In this document: piece by piece, positions 5,830-12,241 of the stretch | Numbering within the stretch: the first letter of the stretch is position 1 | Layout: each line of letters opens with the position of its first letter | Assembly: GCA_019115425.1 (NCBI GenBank) | Contig: DXDO01000146.1 | Coordinates: 1 to 12,241, forward strand | Source: Candidatus Agathobaculum merdigallinarum | GTDB lineage: Bacteria; Bacillota; Clostridia; Oscillospirales; Butyricicoccaceae | Direction of reading: 5' to 3' | Length of the DNA stretch: 12,241 bases | Position numbers and translations under genes: made by a program | The notes under the pieces: generated by a model | Told to the model about the DNA's origin: nothing | Database searches by the model: none | The model's input: only the letters and a program-made list of their open reading frames with translations

Positions 5830-6816
5830 TCAGTCCGCAATGGCCTCGTAATCCTCTGGGATCGTGATGCCGAGCGCCTCGGCATTGGCGGCGTTATACA
5901 TCTTGGTGAAGTTCGGCGCGGGCTCGACCTGCATGTCGCCCGGATTCGCATCATTCACAAGAATCTCGTATGCCATCTCGGCCGTGATCTCGCCCAGCTC
6001 GTAGTAATCGATGGACAGGGTCGCCACGCCGCAGCCCGAGCAGATGCCCTGCTCACCCGCGATAACCGGCACGCCCGCCGGAACAACGACGTTCGCGATC
6101 GCTTCCGTGCAGGAAGCGGCGGTGTTGTCGGTCGGGATATAGATCACGTCGCTGTTCGACGCTGCATTCTGCGCAACAGAGGCAACGTCGTTCGAGTCGG
6201 TGAAGGCATACTCACTGCAGGTATAACCCATTTCCTCCAGAAGCGGGGTAATGGTATCGATCTGGTAGCGCGAGTTCGGCTCTGCCGAGCAGAACAGCAG
6301 GCCAACATTTGTCGCATCCGGGAACAGCTCGTTGAGCATTGCCGCCTGGCCGTCGAGCGGCGCAAGGTCGGTCGTACCGGAAACATTGGTGCCGGTCGTC
6401 GATGTGCTGGTCCAGCCCTCTACGCCGAGTGCAGTGCCATAGTCGGTGATCGAGGTGCCGAGGATCGGGATATCCACTGTGCCCGACTGCGCGGCCTGCA
6501 GCGCGGCCGTACCGTTAGCCATGATCAGATCGACACCCGAGGAGATGTAATCATTGGCAATGGTTGTGCAGTTTGCAGACTCGCCCGAAGCGTTGTTGAC
6601 ATCGATCTGCACAGAGCCGCCGTCCGCCTGAATCAGCTCCTCAAGTTTGTCCTGAAAGCCCTGGGTCGCAGCGTCCAGCGCCGGATGCTGCTGGAGCTGG
6701 ATCACGCCGACTTCAAAGCTGCCCGCAGTGCCGGAATCCGCGTCCGATCCGCCGCAGGCGGTCATCGAAAGCGCCATCGCGCCCGCCATGAGTGCGGCGA
6801 GTAATCTCTTCTTCAT
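5830..6816 (-). CDS. ABC substrate-binding lipoprotein, TrpX/COG2984 family
   Basis: This 328-residue receptor is exported and lipid-anchored: MKKRLLAALMAGAMALSMTA then Cys21, a lipobox (MTAC) followed by a GGSDADSG linker. The mature part opens with VGVIQLQQHPALDAATQGF, the hallmark of the COG2984 (ABC_sub_bind, PF04392) family, and has the two-lobe periplasmic-binding layout (for example GVDLIMANGTAALQA, ATNVGLLFCSAEPNS, DVIYIPTDNTAAS). Family members characterised in streptococci bind tryptophan or tyrosine; others are uncharacterised, so the ligand is open. Start: ATG at 6816 with AAGGGG 5 bp upstream. It is the first gene of the importer operon, under its own promoter, with a terminator after it that likely keeps it in excess. 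Confident family call, uncertain substrate. Confidence 0.9.
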   Translation of the reverse strand: MKKRLLAALMAGAMALSMTACGGSDADSGTAGSFEVGVIQLQQHPALDAATQGFQDKLEELIQADGGSVQIDVNNASGESANCTTIANDYISSGVDLIMANGTAALQAAQSGTVDIPILGTSITDYGTALGVEGWTSTSTTGTNVSGTTDLAPLDGQAAMLNELFPDATNVGLLFCSAEPNSRYQIDTITPLLEEMGYTCSEYAFTDSNDVASVAQNAASNSDVIYIPTDNTAASCTEAIANVVVPAGVPVIAGEQGICSGCGVATLSIDYYELGEITAEMAYEILVNDANPGDMQVEPAPNFTKMYNAANAEALGITIPEDYEAIAD

Positions 6817-6890
6817 AAAAACCCCTTCTTTGCAATAAAAATTCTGCATCAAGCATTGGTTAAGGGTTCCAAGGCTCTTTGCACTTTTAC

Positions 6891-6919
6891 ATGTTAGCAG
6901 TTAAAAGAGAGGAAGTCAA
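6891..6919 (-). promoter_or_regulatory. Promoter of the ABC importer operon
   Basis: Minus strand: TTGACT (6914-6919), 17-bp spacer, TAACAT (6891-6896), preceded by TGC that gives an extended -10. Transcription should start near 6884, leaving a leader of about 68 nt. No T-box or riboswitch fits in that leader. Confidence 0.65.
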
Positions 6920-7021
6920 GCGAATCTGCCACTTTTTTGGAAAGGATCGGCTGCGCCCGTCAAGTTCTACAAGATATCTTTTTCAATTTGTTAATAAATT
7001 GTAAGTATTGACCGGAATCGG

Positions 7022-7050
7022 TTGACCCTGTTCCTGCGGCATCGTACAAT
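7022..7050 (+). promoter_or_regulatory. Promoter of the CBS-TPM-PspA operon
   Basis: TTGACC (7022-7027), 17-bp spacer, TACAAT (7045-7050), with the CBS gene starting 30 bp further on. ACCG/CGGT (7011-7022) forms a small dyad touching the -35. GATAGAACAA just downstream of the -10 (7053-7062) matches one half of the operator at 2025-2050. Confidence 0.75.
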
Positions 7051-7079
7051 AAGATAGAACAATCAAGGAGGGCGATGCT

Positions 7080-7481
7080 ATGAACATTTCCTTTTTCCTG
7101 AAGCCCAAAATTGACGTCTCCTACATATTGGACGACTGTCCGGTGCGGCAGGCGCTGGACGATATGCTGAAAAGCGGATTTACCGCCATACCGGTCATCA
7201 GCCCCAAGGGGAAGTACGTCGGCACGATCACCGAAGGTGATTTCCTGCGTCTGCTGCTGCGCTGTACTTCCGAGCAGCTTGACCATATGACCGTTGGGCA
7301 GGTGGAACGGCGCGTGCGGCACCGTTCGGTCAATATTGACGCGCGCATGGAGGATATGGTAGACTTGGTTGCAGCACAGAACTTTGTGCCTGTGACCGAC
7401 GGGCGCGGGATGTTCTGCGGCATTATCACGCGCAGCGATGTGATCAATCAGCTACGTGCAAGCTGCAAAAAAGTAAAATAA
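7080..7481 (+). CDS. Two-CBS-domain protein
   Basis: A 133-residue soluble protein made of a tandem CBS pair (Bateman module), which binds adenine nucleotides and acts as an energy or signal sensor. CBS1 spans about 8-60 (FTAIPVISPKGKYVGTITEGDFL) and CBS2 about 70-127 (FVPVTDGRGMFCGIITRSDVINQL). No enzymatic or transport domain is attached, so it is a stand-alone regulator. In Firmicutes some stand-alone CBS proteins bind c-di-AMP; nothing here shows that directly. Start: ATG 7080 with AAGGAGGG 7 bp upstream; an out-of-frame ATG at 7075 is ignored. First gene of an operon, 13 bp ahead of the TPM-like gene, suggesting it senses a state relevant to the membrane system downstream. Family call is firm; ligand and partner are inference. 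Confidence 0.88.
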   Translation: MNISFFLKPKIDVSYILDDCPVRQALDDMLKSGFTAIPVISPKGKYVGTITEGDFLRLLLRCTSEQLDHMTVGQVERRVRHRSVNIDARMEDMVDLVAAQNFVPVTDGRGMFCGIITRSDVINQLRASCKKVK

Positions 7482-7494
7482 GGAGGACTGCGGC

Positions 7495-8472
7495 ATGGGC
7501 AGATCAGGGGGTGGAGGAGGCGGCTTCCGCGGCGGCGGTTTTTCCGGCGGCGGACGTTCGTCCGGCGGCTTTTCCGGCGGTTTTGGCGGAGGGCGCAGCG
7601 GCGGTTCGCGCGGCGGCTACCGCGGCGGTTTCGGCGGCTTCCGAACTGGGCCGATCTTCATCAACAACTCGCGCCGGTATTACGGCGGCGGGGGCGGCGG
7701 AGGCAACAACAGCGGCGGCAGTTCCGGCGGCATGACCGTGCTGGTCGTGCTGATCGCGATATTCCTGCTTGCCGGCGTGATGTTTGTTACAAACGGCGGC
7801 TTCTCCTCCGGCGGCAGCATTGCCCGCTCTACGGTGGAGCGTGAAAAGCTGCCTGCCTCCGCCGTGCAGGAGACCGCCTATTATACCGATGCGGACGGAA
7901 GCTGGATCCGCAGTCCCGGCACGCTGGAAAGCGGGATGCGGGCGTTTTATGAGGAAACCGGCGTGCAGCCCTATCTTTACATCCTGCCCAATGGCGAAAG
8001 CACCTCGATCAGCGAACTGACGCAGCGGGCGGAAACCCTGTACGAGGAGCTGTTTGACGACGAGGGTCATTTCCTGCTGGTATTCTGCGACGACGGCTAC
8101 GGTTCGTTCAACTGCGGCTACACAGTAGGCGCGCAGGCCAAGACTGTGATGGACGACGAGGCCATCGGCATTCTGGCCGATTACATCGACCGGTATTACA
8201 GCGATATGTCCATCAGCGAGGAGGAAATCTTTTCAAACGCCTTCGCGGACACCGGCGAGCGCATCATGACCGTGACTAGGTCTCCCATCGTGCCGGTAGC
8301 GGTCTGCATCGCAATCGTCGTGGTGGCGGTTCTGATATTCCTCACCTTGAAAAAGCGCCGCGAGCAGCATGAACGCGAGCAAAAGCGCGCCGAGGAAATC
8401 TTAAAGACCCCGTTGGAAAAGTTTGAAGACCAGGAGGTCGAGGATCTGGCGAAAAAATATGAGGAGAAATAA
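7495..8472 (+). CDS. Membrane protein: Gly/Arg-rich N-terminus, TPM-like domain, charged tail
   Basis: Residues 1-78 are low complexity, dominated by Gly with Arg, Ser and aromatic residues, including RGG-type motifs (SRGGYRGGFGGFR, 38-50). Transmembrane segment 1 is about 80-98, followed by an extracytoplasmic domain of about 119-258 resembling the TPM (TLP18.3/Psb32/MOLO-1) fold: predicted alternation of helices and strands with PYLYILP and FLLVFCDDGYGSFNCGY cores. Transmembrane segment 2 is about 265-285, and a strongly charged helical tail follows (286-325). Both ends are probably cytoplasmic, facing PspA. Start: ATG 7495 with AAGGAGG 8 bp upstream; the CBS gene ends 13 bp before. TPM proteins are known neighbours of PspA in Firmicutes (B. 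subtilis pspA-ydjG-ydjH-ydjI). The Gly tail at the N-terminus is odd, since YgcG-type TPM proteins carry it at the C-terminus. TPM assignment is by pattern, moderately sure. Confidence 0.8.
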   Translation: MGRSGGGGGGFRGGGFSGGGRSSGGFSGGFGGGRSGGSRGGYRGGFGGFRTGPIFINNSRRYYGGGGGGGNNSGGSSGGMTVLVVLIAIFLLAGVMFVTNGGFSSGGSIARSTVEREKLPASAVQETAYYTDADGSWIRSPGTLESGMRAFYEETGVQPYLYILPNGESTSISELTQRAETLYEELFDDEGHFLLVFCDDGYGSFNCGYTVGAQAKTVMDDEAIGILADYIDRYYSDMSISEEEIFSNAFADTGERIMTVTRSPIVPVAVCIAIVVVAVLIFLTLKKRREQHEREQKRAEEILKTPLEKFEDQEVEDLAKKYEEK

Positions 8473-8544
8473 GCGGAAAGCAAGCTGCTCTCCGCAAGCA
8501 CTGTAAGCGGTATTTCAATGAAAATCTGTCAGGAGGAAAACAAA

Positions 8545-9225
8545 ATGGGCATTCTGGAACGCTTTACCGACATTATCAAGGCGAACATCAACGACCTGCT
8601 GGACAAGGCGGAGGACCCCGCCAAGATGATCGACCAATATCTGCGCGACATGACCGAAGATCTTGCCGAGGTCAAGCGCGAGACCGCGAATGTTATGGCC
8701 GAGGAGTCCCGCGCCAAACGCATGCTGGATGACAACGCCAAGGAGATCGAAAAGTATGACGGTCTGGCGCGAAAGGCGTTGCAGGCCGGCAATGAGGACG
8801 ATGCGCGCGTATTCCTTGCCAAAAAGCAGCAGCTGGCCGAAAAGGCGGTTTCCCTGAAGGCGACCTATGACGCGGCGCATGCCAACGCACAAAAAATGCG
8901 CGAGATGCACGACAAGCTGGTGGGCGATATCGAATCTCTGAATGCCCGCCGCGAGATGGTCAAGGCCAAAGTTGCAGTTGCCAAGACCCAGCAGAAGGTC
9001 AATGAATACGCATCCGGCGCGGACAAGGCGGCGGGCGCGATGAATGCGTTTGACCGCATGGAAGCCAAGGCGGACACAATGCTTGACCGCGCCAACGCGA
9101 TGGCGGATCTGAACCAACCGCCCAAGGACGAAGCATCCACGCTCGAGGAAAAGTATCAGGCGGCGGGTGCGACCAGCGCAGTCGATGACGAGTTGGAACG
9201 GCTCAAAAAGGAAATGGGTCTGTAA
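8545..9225 (+). CDS. pspA: PspA/IM30 (Vipp1) family membrane-stress protein
   Basis: PspA-family proteins are ESCRT-III-like, form helical rods or rings on the inner leaflet and protect or repair stressed membranes. This 226-residue protein is of normal length and nearly all helical. It has the amphipathic N-terminal helix (MGILERFTDIIKANINDLLD), the conserved EDPAKMIDQYLRDM start of helix 1, a long coiled-coil hairpin (about 25-150), the family motif FDRMEAKAD (169-177) and a C-terminal helix ending KKEMGL. Start: ATG 8545 with AGGAGG 8 bp upstream; an upstream in-frame ATG at 8518 would add nine residues before the conserved start and is rejected. It follows the TPM-like gene by 72 bp, a gap holding a small hairpin (8473-8495). 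No PspF-type activator is nearby, so regulation is not the enterobacterial type. Confidence 0.92.
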   Translation: MGILERFTDIIKANINDLLDKAEDPAKMIDQYLRDMTEDLAEVKRETANVMAEESRAKRMLDDNAKEIEKYDGLARKALQAGNEDDARVFLAKKQQLAEKAVSLKATYDAAHANAQKMREMHDKLVGDIESLNARREMVKAKVAVAKTQQKVNEYASGADKAAGAMNAFDRMEAKADTMLDRANAMADLNQPPKDEASTLEEKYQAAGATSAVDDELERLKKEMGL

Positions 9226-9261
9226 GCCGCCGCGCCGTAAGACAACTGAACAGCGCAGCAA

Positions 9262-9290
9262 AAAGCCGCCCGGCATGGCCGGGCGGCTTT
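9262..9290. terminator. Bidirectional terminator between pspA and the SLH gene
   Basis: Perfect 13-bp stem, arms AAAGCCGCCCGGC and GCCGGGCGGCTTT with an ATG loop. It lies 36 bp after pspA and 19 bp after the end of the leftward SLH gene. The U-run is longer on the minus strand (GGCTTTTT). Confidence 0.92.
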
Positions 9291-9309
9291 ATTATGCGTT
9301 TATATCGTA

Positions 9310-11895
9310 TCAGTCCAGTTCCACTCGTTCGCGCACAGAATCGGTCACAGACAACTGCACCGCCTCAGTTTTATAGCCCGCGCATGCGACCTGCGCCACG
9401 TAGTTGCCGCGCTTCAAGCTGAACGAAGCGACGCCATCCGTACCGGTGGTGACACTCTTGCCGCCGATGCTGACAACCGCACCGGAAAGCGGCGCGCCAT
9501 ACCGGTTGGTGACAACCAGCTGCACGGTTTCCTGAATCTCACCGGTCAATCTGACCGTTCGTCCGTAAGAAACGCTCACCGTTTGCGAGACATCCTGTGT
9601 AAATCGCTCATGCGACGCACTCACCTTATAGGAGCCGCGCTTGACGTAAACCGTCGCCCTGCCGCTTTCATTTGTATAGGCAGTCTGGGCGGCGCTGCTG
9701 CTCTCCGCATCATCCCCTGCCGGCGCGAAGGTGACGGACGCACCCTCAATCGGCAGGCCCAGATCGTCGACCACATTTGCGGTCAGTTCATAGGTGGTAA
9801 CGTAGTTGACACGCAGCACCGGATTTAGTCCGCTCGACATCACGAAGGTGAAATTCGCATAGGCAGCGCCATCTGCCCCAAAGGACGAGACCGCAGACTT
9901 GTTCAGCGTCACCTGATTGCCGCTGATGCGGTACTGCCAGTCCTCCTCGAGCCTTGCGCCGTTGCAGGTGATATACTCAAGCTCCGCGCCTTCCACCGCG
10001 TTCAGCGTAACCGTCAGATCCACATAGCCGGGCGAATTGGTGTTGGAATCAAAATCGATCGTCTCCGGCTGCACCTGATTGACCGGCGAGGTGTCAATGA
10101 CGTTCAGCGTGCATGTCGCCGCCGTACCGCGGGTGGGCACAAAGGAAATGGTGTAGCTTCCCCGGCTCCTGCGGTTCAAGGCCTCGCGTGTCAGCGTGAC
10201 TGCACCGGTGGAGGGATCATACCGGTAATCCGTGCCGCGCTCCAGCACTGTGCTGCCGATCTTGACGGAATCCAGTATGGTGCCGCTCTGCAGTACAACA
10301 GTGACAACCTGATCCGCGTAATTTACCGATTCCTCATATTTGTCAAAGGTGATCTCCGACGGGCTGACCACACCCTGCGCGGAGTTCCCCACGATGATGC
10401 CGATTGCCGCCGTAGAACCGTCCTCAAACAACAGTTCAGCCGTATAGCTGCCCTCTCGAAGGGTACGCAGATAGGTCTTATAAATGCGAATTCCGTTTTT
10501 ATCGCTCAGGATGTTGTAATCCGTGCCCTGCCGCAGCCGTTCACCGTCCACCGTGATGCTGACCAGATCATTTTTATCCGCATTGAAGGTGAACTCATAG
10601 GAATGGGCGATCGCATCCATATTCCCTGTATCGACCGACAGGACGGACGGGGAAACCGACACACTGGTGGACGAAGCCACGGTTTCGCCCGCGATGACCG
10701 CAGTGACGCCGCCGGCCAATTCGAGCGAGCCAGGCTGCATGACCAGCTCACAGCCGGAAGTATTGAGGACCGCGCTCTGGACAAAGCCGCCGCCCGTGAC
10801 CGAGGTTGCGCCGTTTGCCGTGAGCTCGCTGATCGAGGTGCTGCCCGTGGTCAGGATGGAGCATGTCCCCTCGGTGGTGACATCCCACACTGCCGCATCG
10901 AGCGTCAGGGAGATATCCTCCCCTGTTAGGGCCAAGTCGGAGAAACCACCCGCCGAAGCGCCCAGGCTGCTTTCGGTCAATGCTGCCGAGGTCTGTATCT
11001 CCGTGGAGCCGATATTCGTGTTGCTAGTGGCGGTCACCTGCGGGGTCAATCCAATCGGGTTGGAAACCACCATATTCAGCGCGGATACGCCGTCCAGCGT
11101 GACATTGCCGCCGCTGATGATGATATCTCCGTTCACCGTAACGTTGGACAGCGTGACATTGCCAGTCAGCACGCCCTCTGTGATGTACAGATTACCGTCT
11201 ACCGTAGCGTCCGACAAGGTGCAGGGCTCGGAGATCGTTACATTCTGCCGGTCGCCGCTCAGATCGGATTCCGTATAATTGCTTCCCGAGTCATCCAGCG
11301 ACGAACCGAGGAAGTAATATAAGATCCTCGCGATCTCGCCGCGCCGGATTGATCCCTTCGGCTTGAAGGTACCATCCGTATAACCTTCGATATAGCCCTG
11401 CTCCACTGCTTCCGCAACATATGCCCTGCTGTAATTGCTCAGCGAGGCCTTGTCCGAAAACGCGTCCAACTCGGAAAGGTCGGCGGACGGGGTATACTTG
11501 TGCAGCCGTCCCAGAATGGTAGCCGCCTGCTCGCGCGTGAGCGTGGCTTCCGGCGCCATCTCATCCTCGCTTACACCGTTGATGTAGCCATGCTTTACCG
11601 CAATCTGCACCGTCTCATAATAGGAATCACTGGCGCTCACATCGGAAAAGTTAATCGAAGCCTTCTCCGTGAAATTAAAGGCGCGGTTGATATAACGCAT
11701 GAATTCCCAACGCTGGATCGGCTGGTCAGGCGTATAGTTGCCGGTCGAGGCAGAGGGATTGATGATCCCCAGCTCGTGCATCTCGGTCAGATATTTCCGC
11801 GCCCAGTGGTTATCAATATCCGAAGCAGCAAACGCCGTCGGCAGCGTGCACACAAGCATTGCGGACGCCACCACTGCGGAAATCAATCTTTTCAC
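9310..11895 (-). CDS. S-layer-associated multimodular surface protein (SLH, X2-like modules)
   Basis: An 861-residue secreted protein with a signal peptide (about 1-24, cleavage near AFA-AS). Three SLH domains follow (about 26-73, 83-132, 145-195), which bind pyruvylated secondary cell-wall polymer and anchor the protein. Next is a Ser/Thr/Gly-rich beta-repeat stretch (about 215-400) with recurring NVTLSNVTV/GDIIISGGNVTL patterns. Then come three modules of about 90-95 residues starting at about 415, 510 and 608, each with a VSPS/VQPE-type opening, a GTDY-like turn and a GSYT-like end: these resemble X2 Ig-like modules of clostridial cellulases and scaffoldins. Two carboxypeptidase-regulatory-like modules (about 703-787 and 788-861) close it. 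No catalytic domain is seen. Start: GTG at 11895, because GAGGTGA is placed 5 bp upstream; the in-frame GTG at 11904 lies inside that ribosome binding site. Single gene; role likely structural or adhesive. Confidence 0.85.
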   Translation of the reverse strand: MKRLISAVVASAMLVCTLPTAFAASDIDNHWARKYLTEMHELGIINPSASTGNYTPDQPIQRWEFMRYINRAFNFTEKASINFSDVSASDSYYETVQIAVKHGYINGVSEDEMAPEATLTREQAATILGRLHKYTPSADLSELDAFSDKASLSNYSRAYVAEAVEQGYIEGYTDGTFKPKGSIRRGEIARILYYFLGSSLDDSGSNYTESDLSGDRQNVTISEPCTLSDATVDGNLYITEGVLTGNVTLSNVTVNGDIIISGGNVTLDGVSALNMVVSNPIGLTPQVTATSNTNIGSTEIQTSAALTESSLGASAGGFSDLALTGEDISLTLDAAVWDVTTEGTCSILTTGSTSISELTANGATSVTGGGFVQSAVLNTSGCELVMQPGSLELAGGVTAVIAGETVASSTSVSVSPSVLSVDTGNMDAIAHSYEFTFNADKNDLVSITVDGERLRQGTDYNILSDKNGIRIYKTYLRTLREGSYTAELLFEDGSTAAIGIIVGNSAQGVVSPSEITFDKYEESVNYADQVVTVVLQSGTILDSVKIGSTVLERGTDYRYDPSTGAVTLTREALNRRSRGSYTISFVPTRGTAATCTLNVIDTSPVNQVQPETIDFDSNTNSPGYVDLTVTLNAVEGAELEYITCNGARLEEDWQYRISGNQVTLNKSAVSSFGADGAAYANFTFVMSSGLNPVLRVNYVTTYELTANVVDDLGLPIEGASVTFAPAGDDAESSSAAQTAYTNESGRATVYVKRGSYKVSASHERFTQDVSQTVSVSYGRTVRLTGEIQETVQLVVTNRYGAPLSGAVVSIGGKSVTTGTDGVASFSLKRGNYVAQVACAGYKTEAVQLSVTDSVRERVELD

Positions 11896-11925
11896 AGCAA
11901 TCACCTCATTGGTTTTGTTATTCCT

Positions 11926-11954
11926 ATTCTACCATTCTTTTGTTCATTTGTGTA
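11926..11954 (-). promoter_or_regulatory. Promoter candidate of the SLH protein gene
   Basis: Minus strand: TACACA (11949-11954, 4 of 6 matches), 17-bp spacer, TAGAAT (11926-11931, 5 of 6). It lies about 30 bp before the GTG start. Between here and 12150 I see no gene; the DNA is AT-rich up to about 12010, then mixed. Confidence 0.45.
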
Positions 11955-12177
11955 CTGTTATTTTTCAAAATTACCCTGTCGTTATATGTTCTTCGACAAT
12001 TCTTTTGAAATTAGACGAAATGATGGCAGGAGCAGTTCCATCCATCCGGCCTTACAGGGCAGATTTGCGCCGCAGCGGAATTACGGCACTGTTTGGAATT
12101 CGATTCGAATATAAGGGATCAAAAACCATCTCTTTCGCCTCGATTTTATCTTTTTAGGAGAAATATAGTTCAAACTT

Positions 12178-12241
12178 ATGCCATCAGAAAAAGGTTCTTG
12201 CACTGGTACTGGCGTTCGCTTGCGCGTTCACCATGTTTGCC
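12178..12241 (+). CDS. 5' end of a secreted protein gene, start codon out of frame
   Basis: From 12188 to the window edge one frame encodes KKVLALVLAFACAFTMFA, a textbook Gram-positive signal peptide of the kind I associate with SLH-domain S-layer proteins of Oscillospiraceae. That frame has a TAG at 12155-12157 and no ATG, GTG or TTG between it and the lysines. The nearest ATG (12178-12180) is one base out of frame and would give an unremarkable polar peptide. Removing one base of 12181-12187 would fuse this ATG to the signal peptide; removing CA at 12185-12186 would instead create ATG-AAA-AAG. AGGAG at 12156-12160 is too far upstream (17 bp) for an ideal site. Either the sequence has an error, the gene is broken, or initiation is unusual. 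Only about 18 codons are visible. Confidence 0.45.
   Translation, partial: MPSEKGSCTGTGVRLRVHHVC

Noticed and set aside
5818..6804. 328-codon open frame opposite the substrate-binding lipoprotein
   Set aside because: Arg/His-rich, domain-free translation; the opposite strand encodes a clear lipoprotein receptor.
6817..6884. Riboswitch or T-box in the importer leader
   Set aside because: The leader is only about 68 nt; no terminator/antiterminator pair or conserved T-box sequence is visible.
7504..7735. GC-rich repeats at the start of the TPM-like gene as a DNA repeat element
   Set aside because: The repeats are Gly codons (GGC/GGA) of a low-complexity protein segment in frame with a good ribosome binding site, not an independent repeat or CRISPR.
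8515..9276. 253-codon open frame opposite pspA
   Set aside because: It is the antisense of a strongly conserved PspA sequence and runs through the terminator.
11896..11904. Earlier GTG start (11904) for the SLH protein
   Set aside because: This codon is part of the GAGGTGA ribosome binding site that serves the GTG at 11895.

Overview
The window reads as chromosomal DNA from a GC-rich, Gram-positive, endospore-forming Clostridia member, probably in the Oscillospiraceae/Ruminococcaceae part of the order. That placement is inferred from gene content: a SpoIID sporulation hydrolase, S-layer-homology (SLH) anchoring, paired 'stalk' (copper-amine-oxidase-N-like) repeats, strong AGGAGG ribosome binding sites and sigma-A promoters with 17-bp spacers. 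No tRNA, rRNA, CRISPR array, insertion sequence or integrase was seen.

Layout, left to right. (1) 1-293 holds no gene; it carries two leftward promoter candidates reading out of the window and a hairpin just past the first gene. (2) 294-2012 (-) is a secreted S41-family peptidase with two C-terminal stalk repeats. Its near-consensus promoter overlaps a perfect 11-bp inverted repeat, so it probably has a dedicated repressor. (3) 2262-2793 (-) is a two-gene module: a small basic helical protein overlapping a sigma-factor-like protein that has region 4 but no region 2. Its promoter carries a LexA (SOS) box matching 13 of 14 positions of the Bacillus/Clostridium consensus. (4) 2940-3926 (+) is spoIID, ending in a bidirectional terminator. 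(5) 4009-6816 (-) is a complete ABC importer of the TrpX/COG2984 type: lipoprotein receptor, then a strong intercistronic terminator, then permease and ATPase overlapping by 8 bp. (6) 7080-9225 (+) is an operon of a two-CBS-domain protein, a membrane protein with a glycine/arginine-rich N-terminus and a TPM-like extracytoplasmic domain, and PspA/IM30, closed by a bidirectional terminator. (7) 9310-11895 (-) is an 861-residue S-layer-associated protein: three SLH domains, a beta-rich region, three X2-like Ig modules and two carboxypeptidase-regulatory-like modules. (8) At the right edge (12178-12241, +) is the beginning of another secreted protein, whose start codon does not connect in frame to its signal peptide.

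How the genes fit together: most products act at the cell envelope (secreted protease, SpoIID, importer, membrane-stress operon, S-layer proteins). Three regulatory observations merit attention: the SOS-box-controlled mini-sigma module; the palindromic operator, with a diverged relative upstream of spoIID; and the CBS/TPM/PspA operon, in which an RGG-type tail and a charged C-terminal tail are predicted on the same side of the membrane as PspA. All functional statements rest on recognising families by eye; no searches were run.
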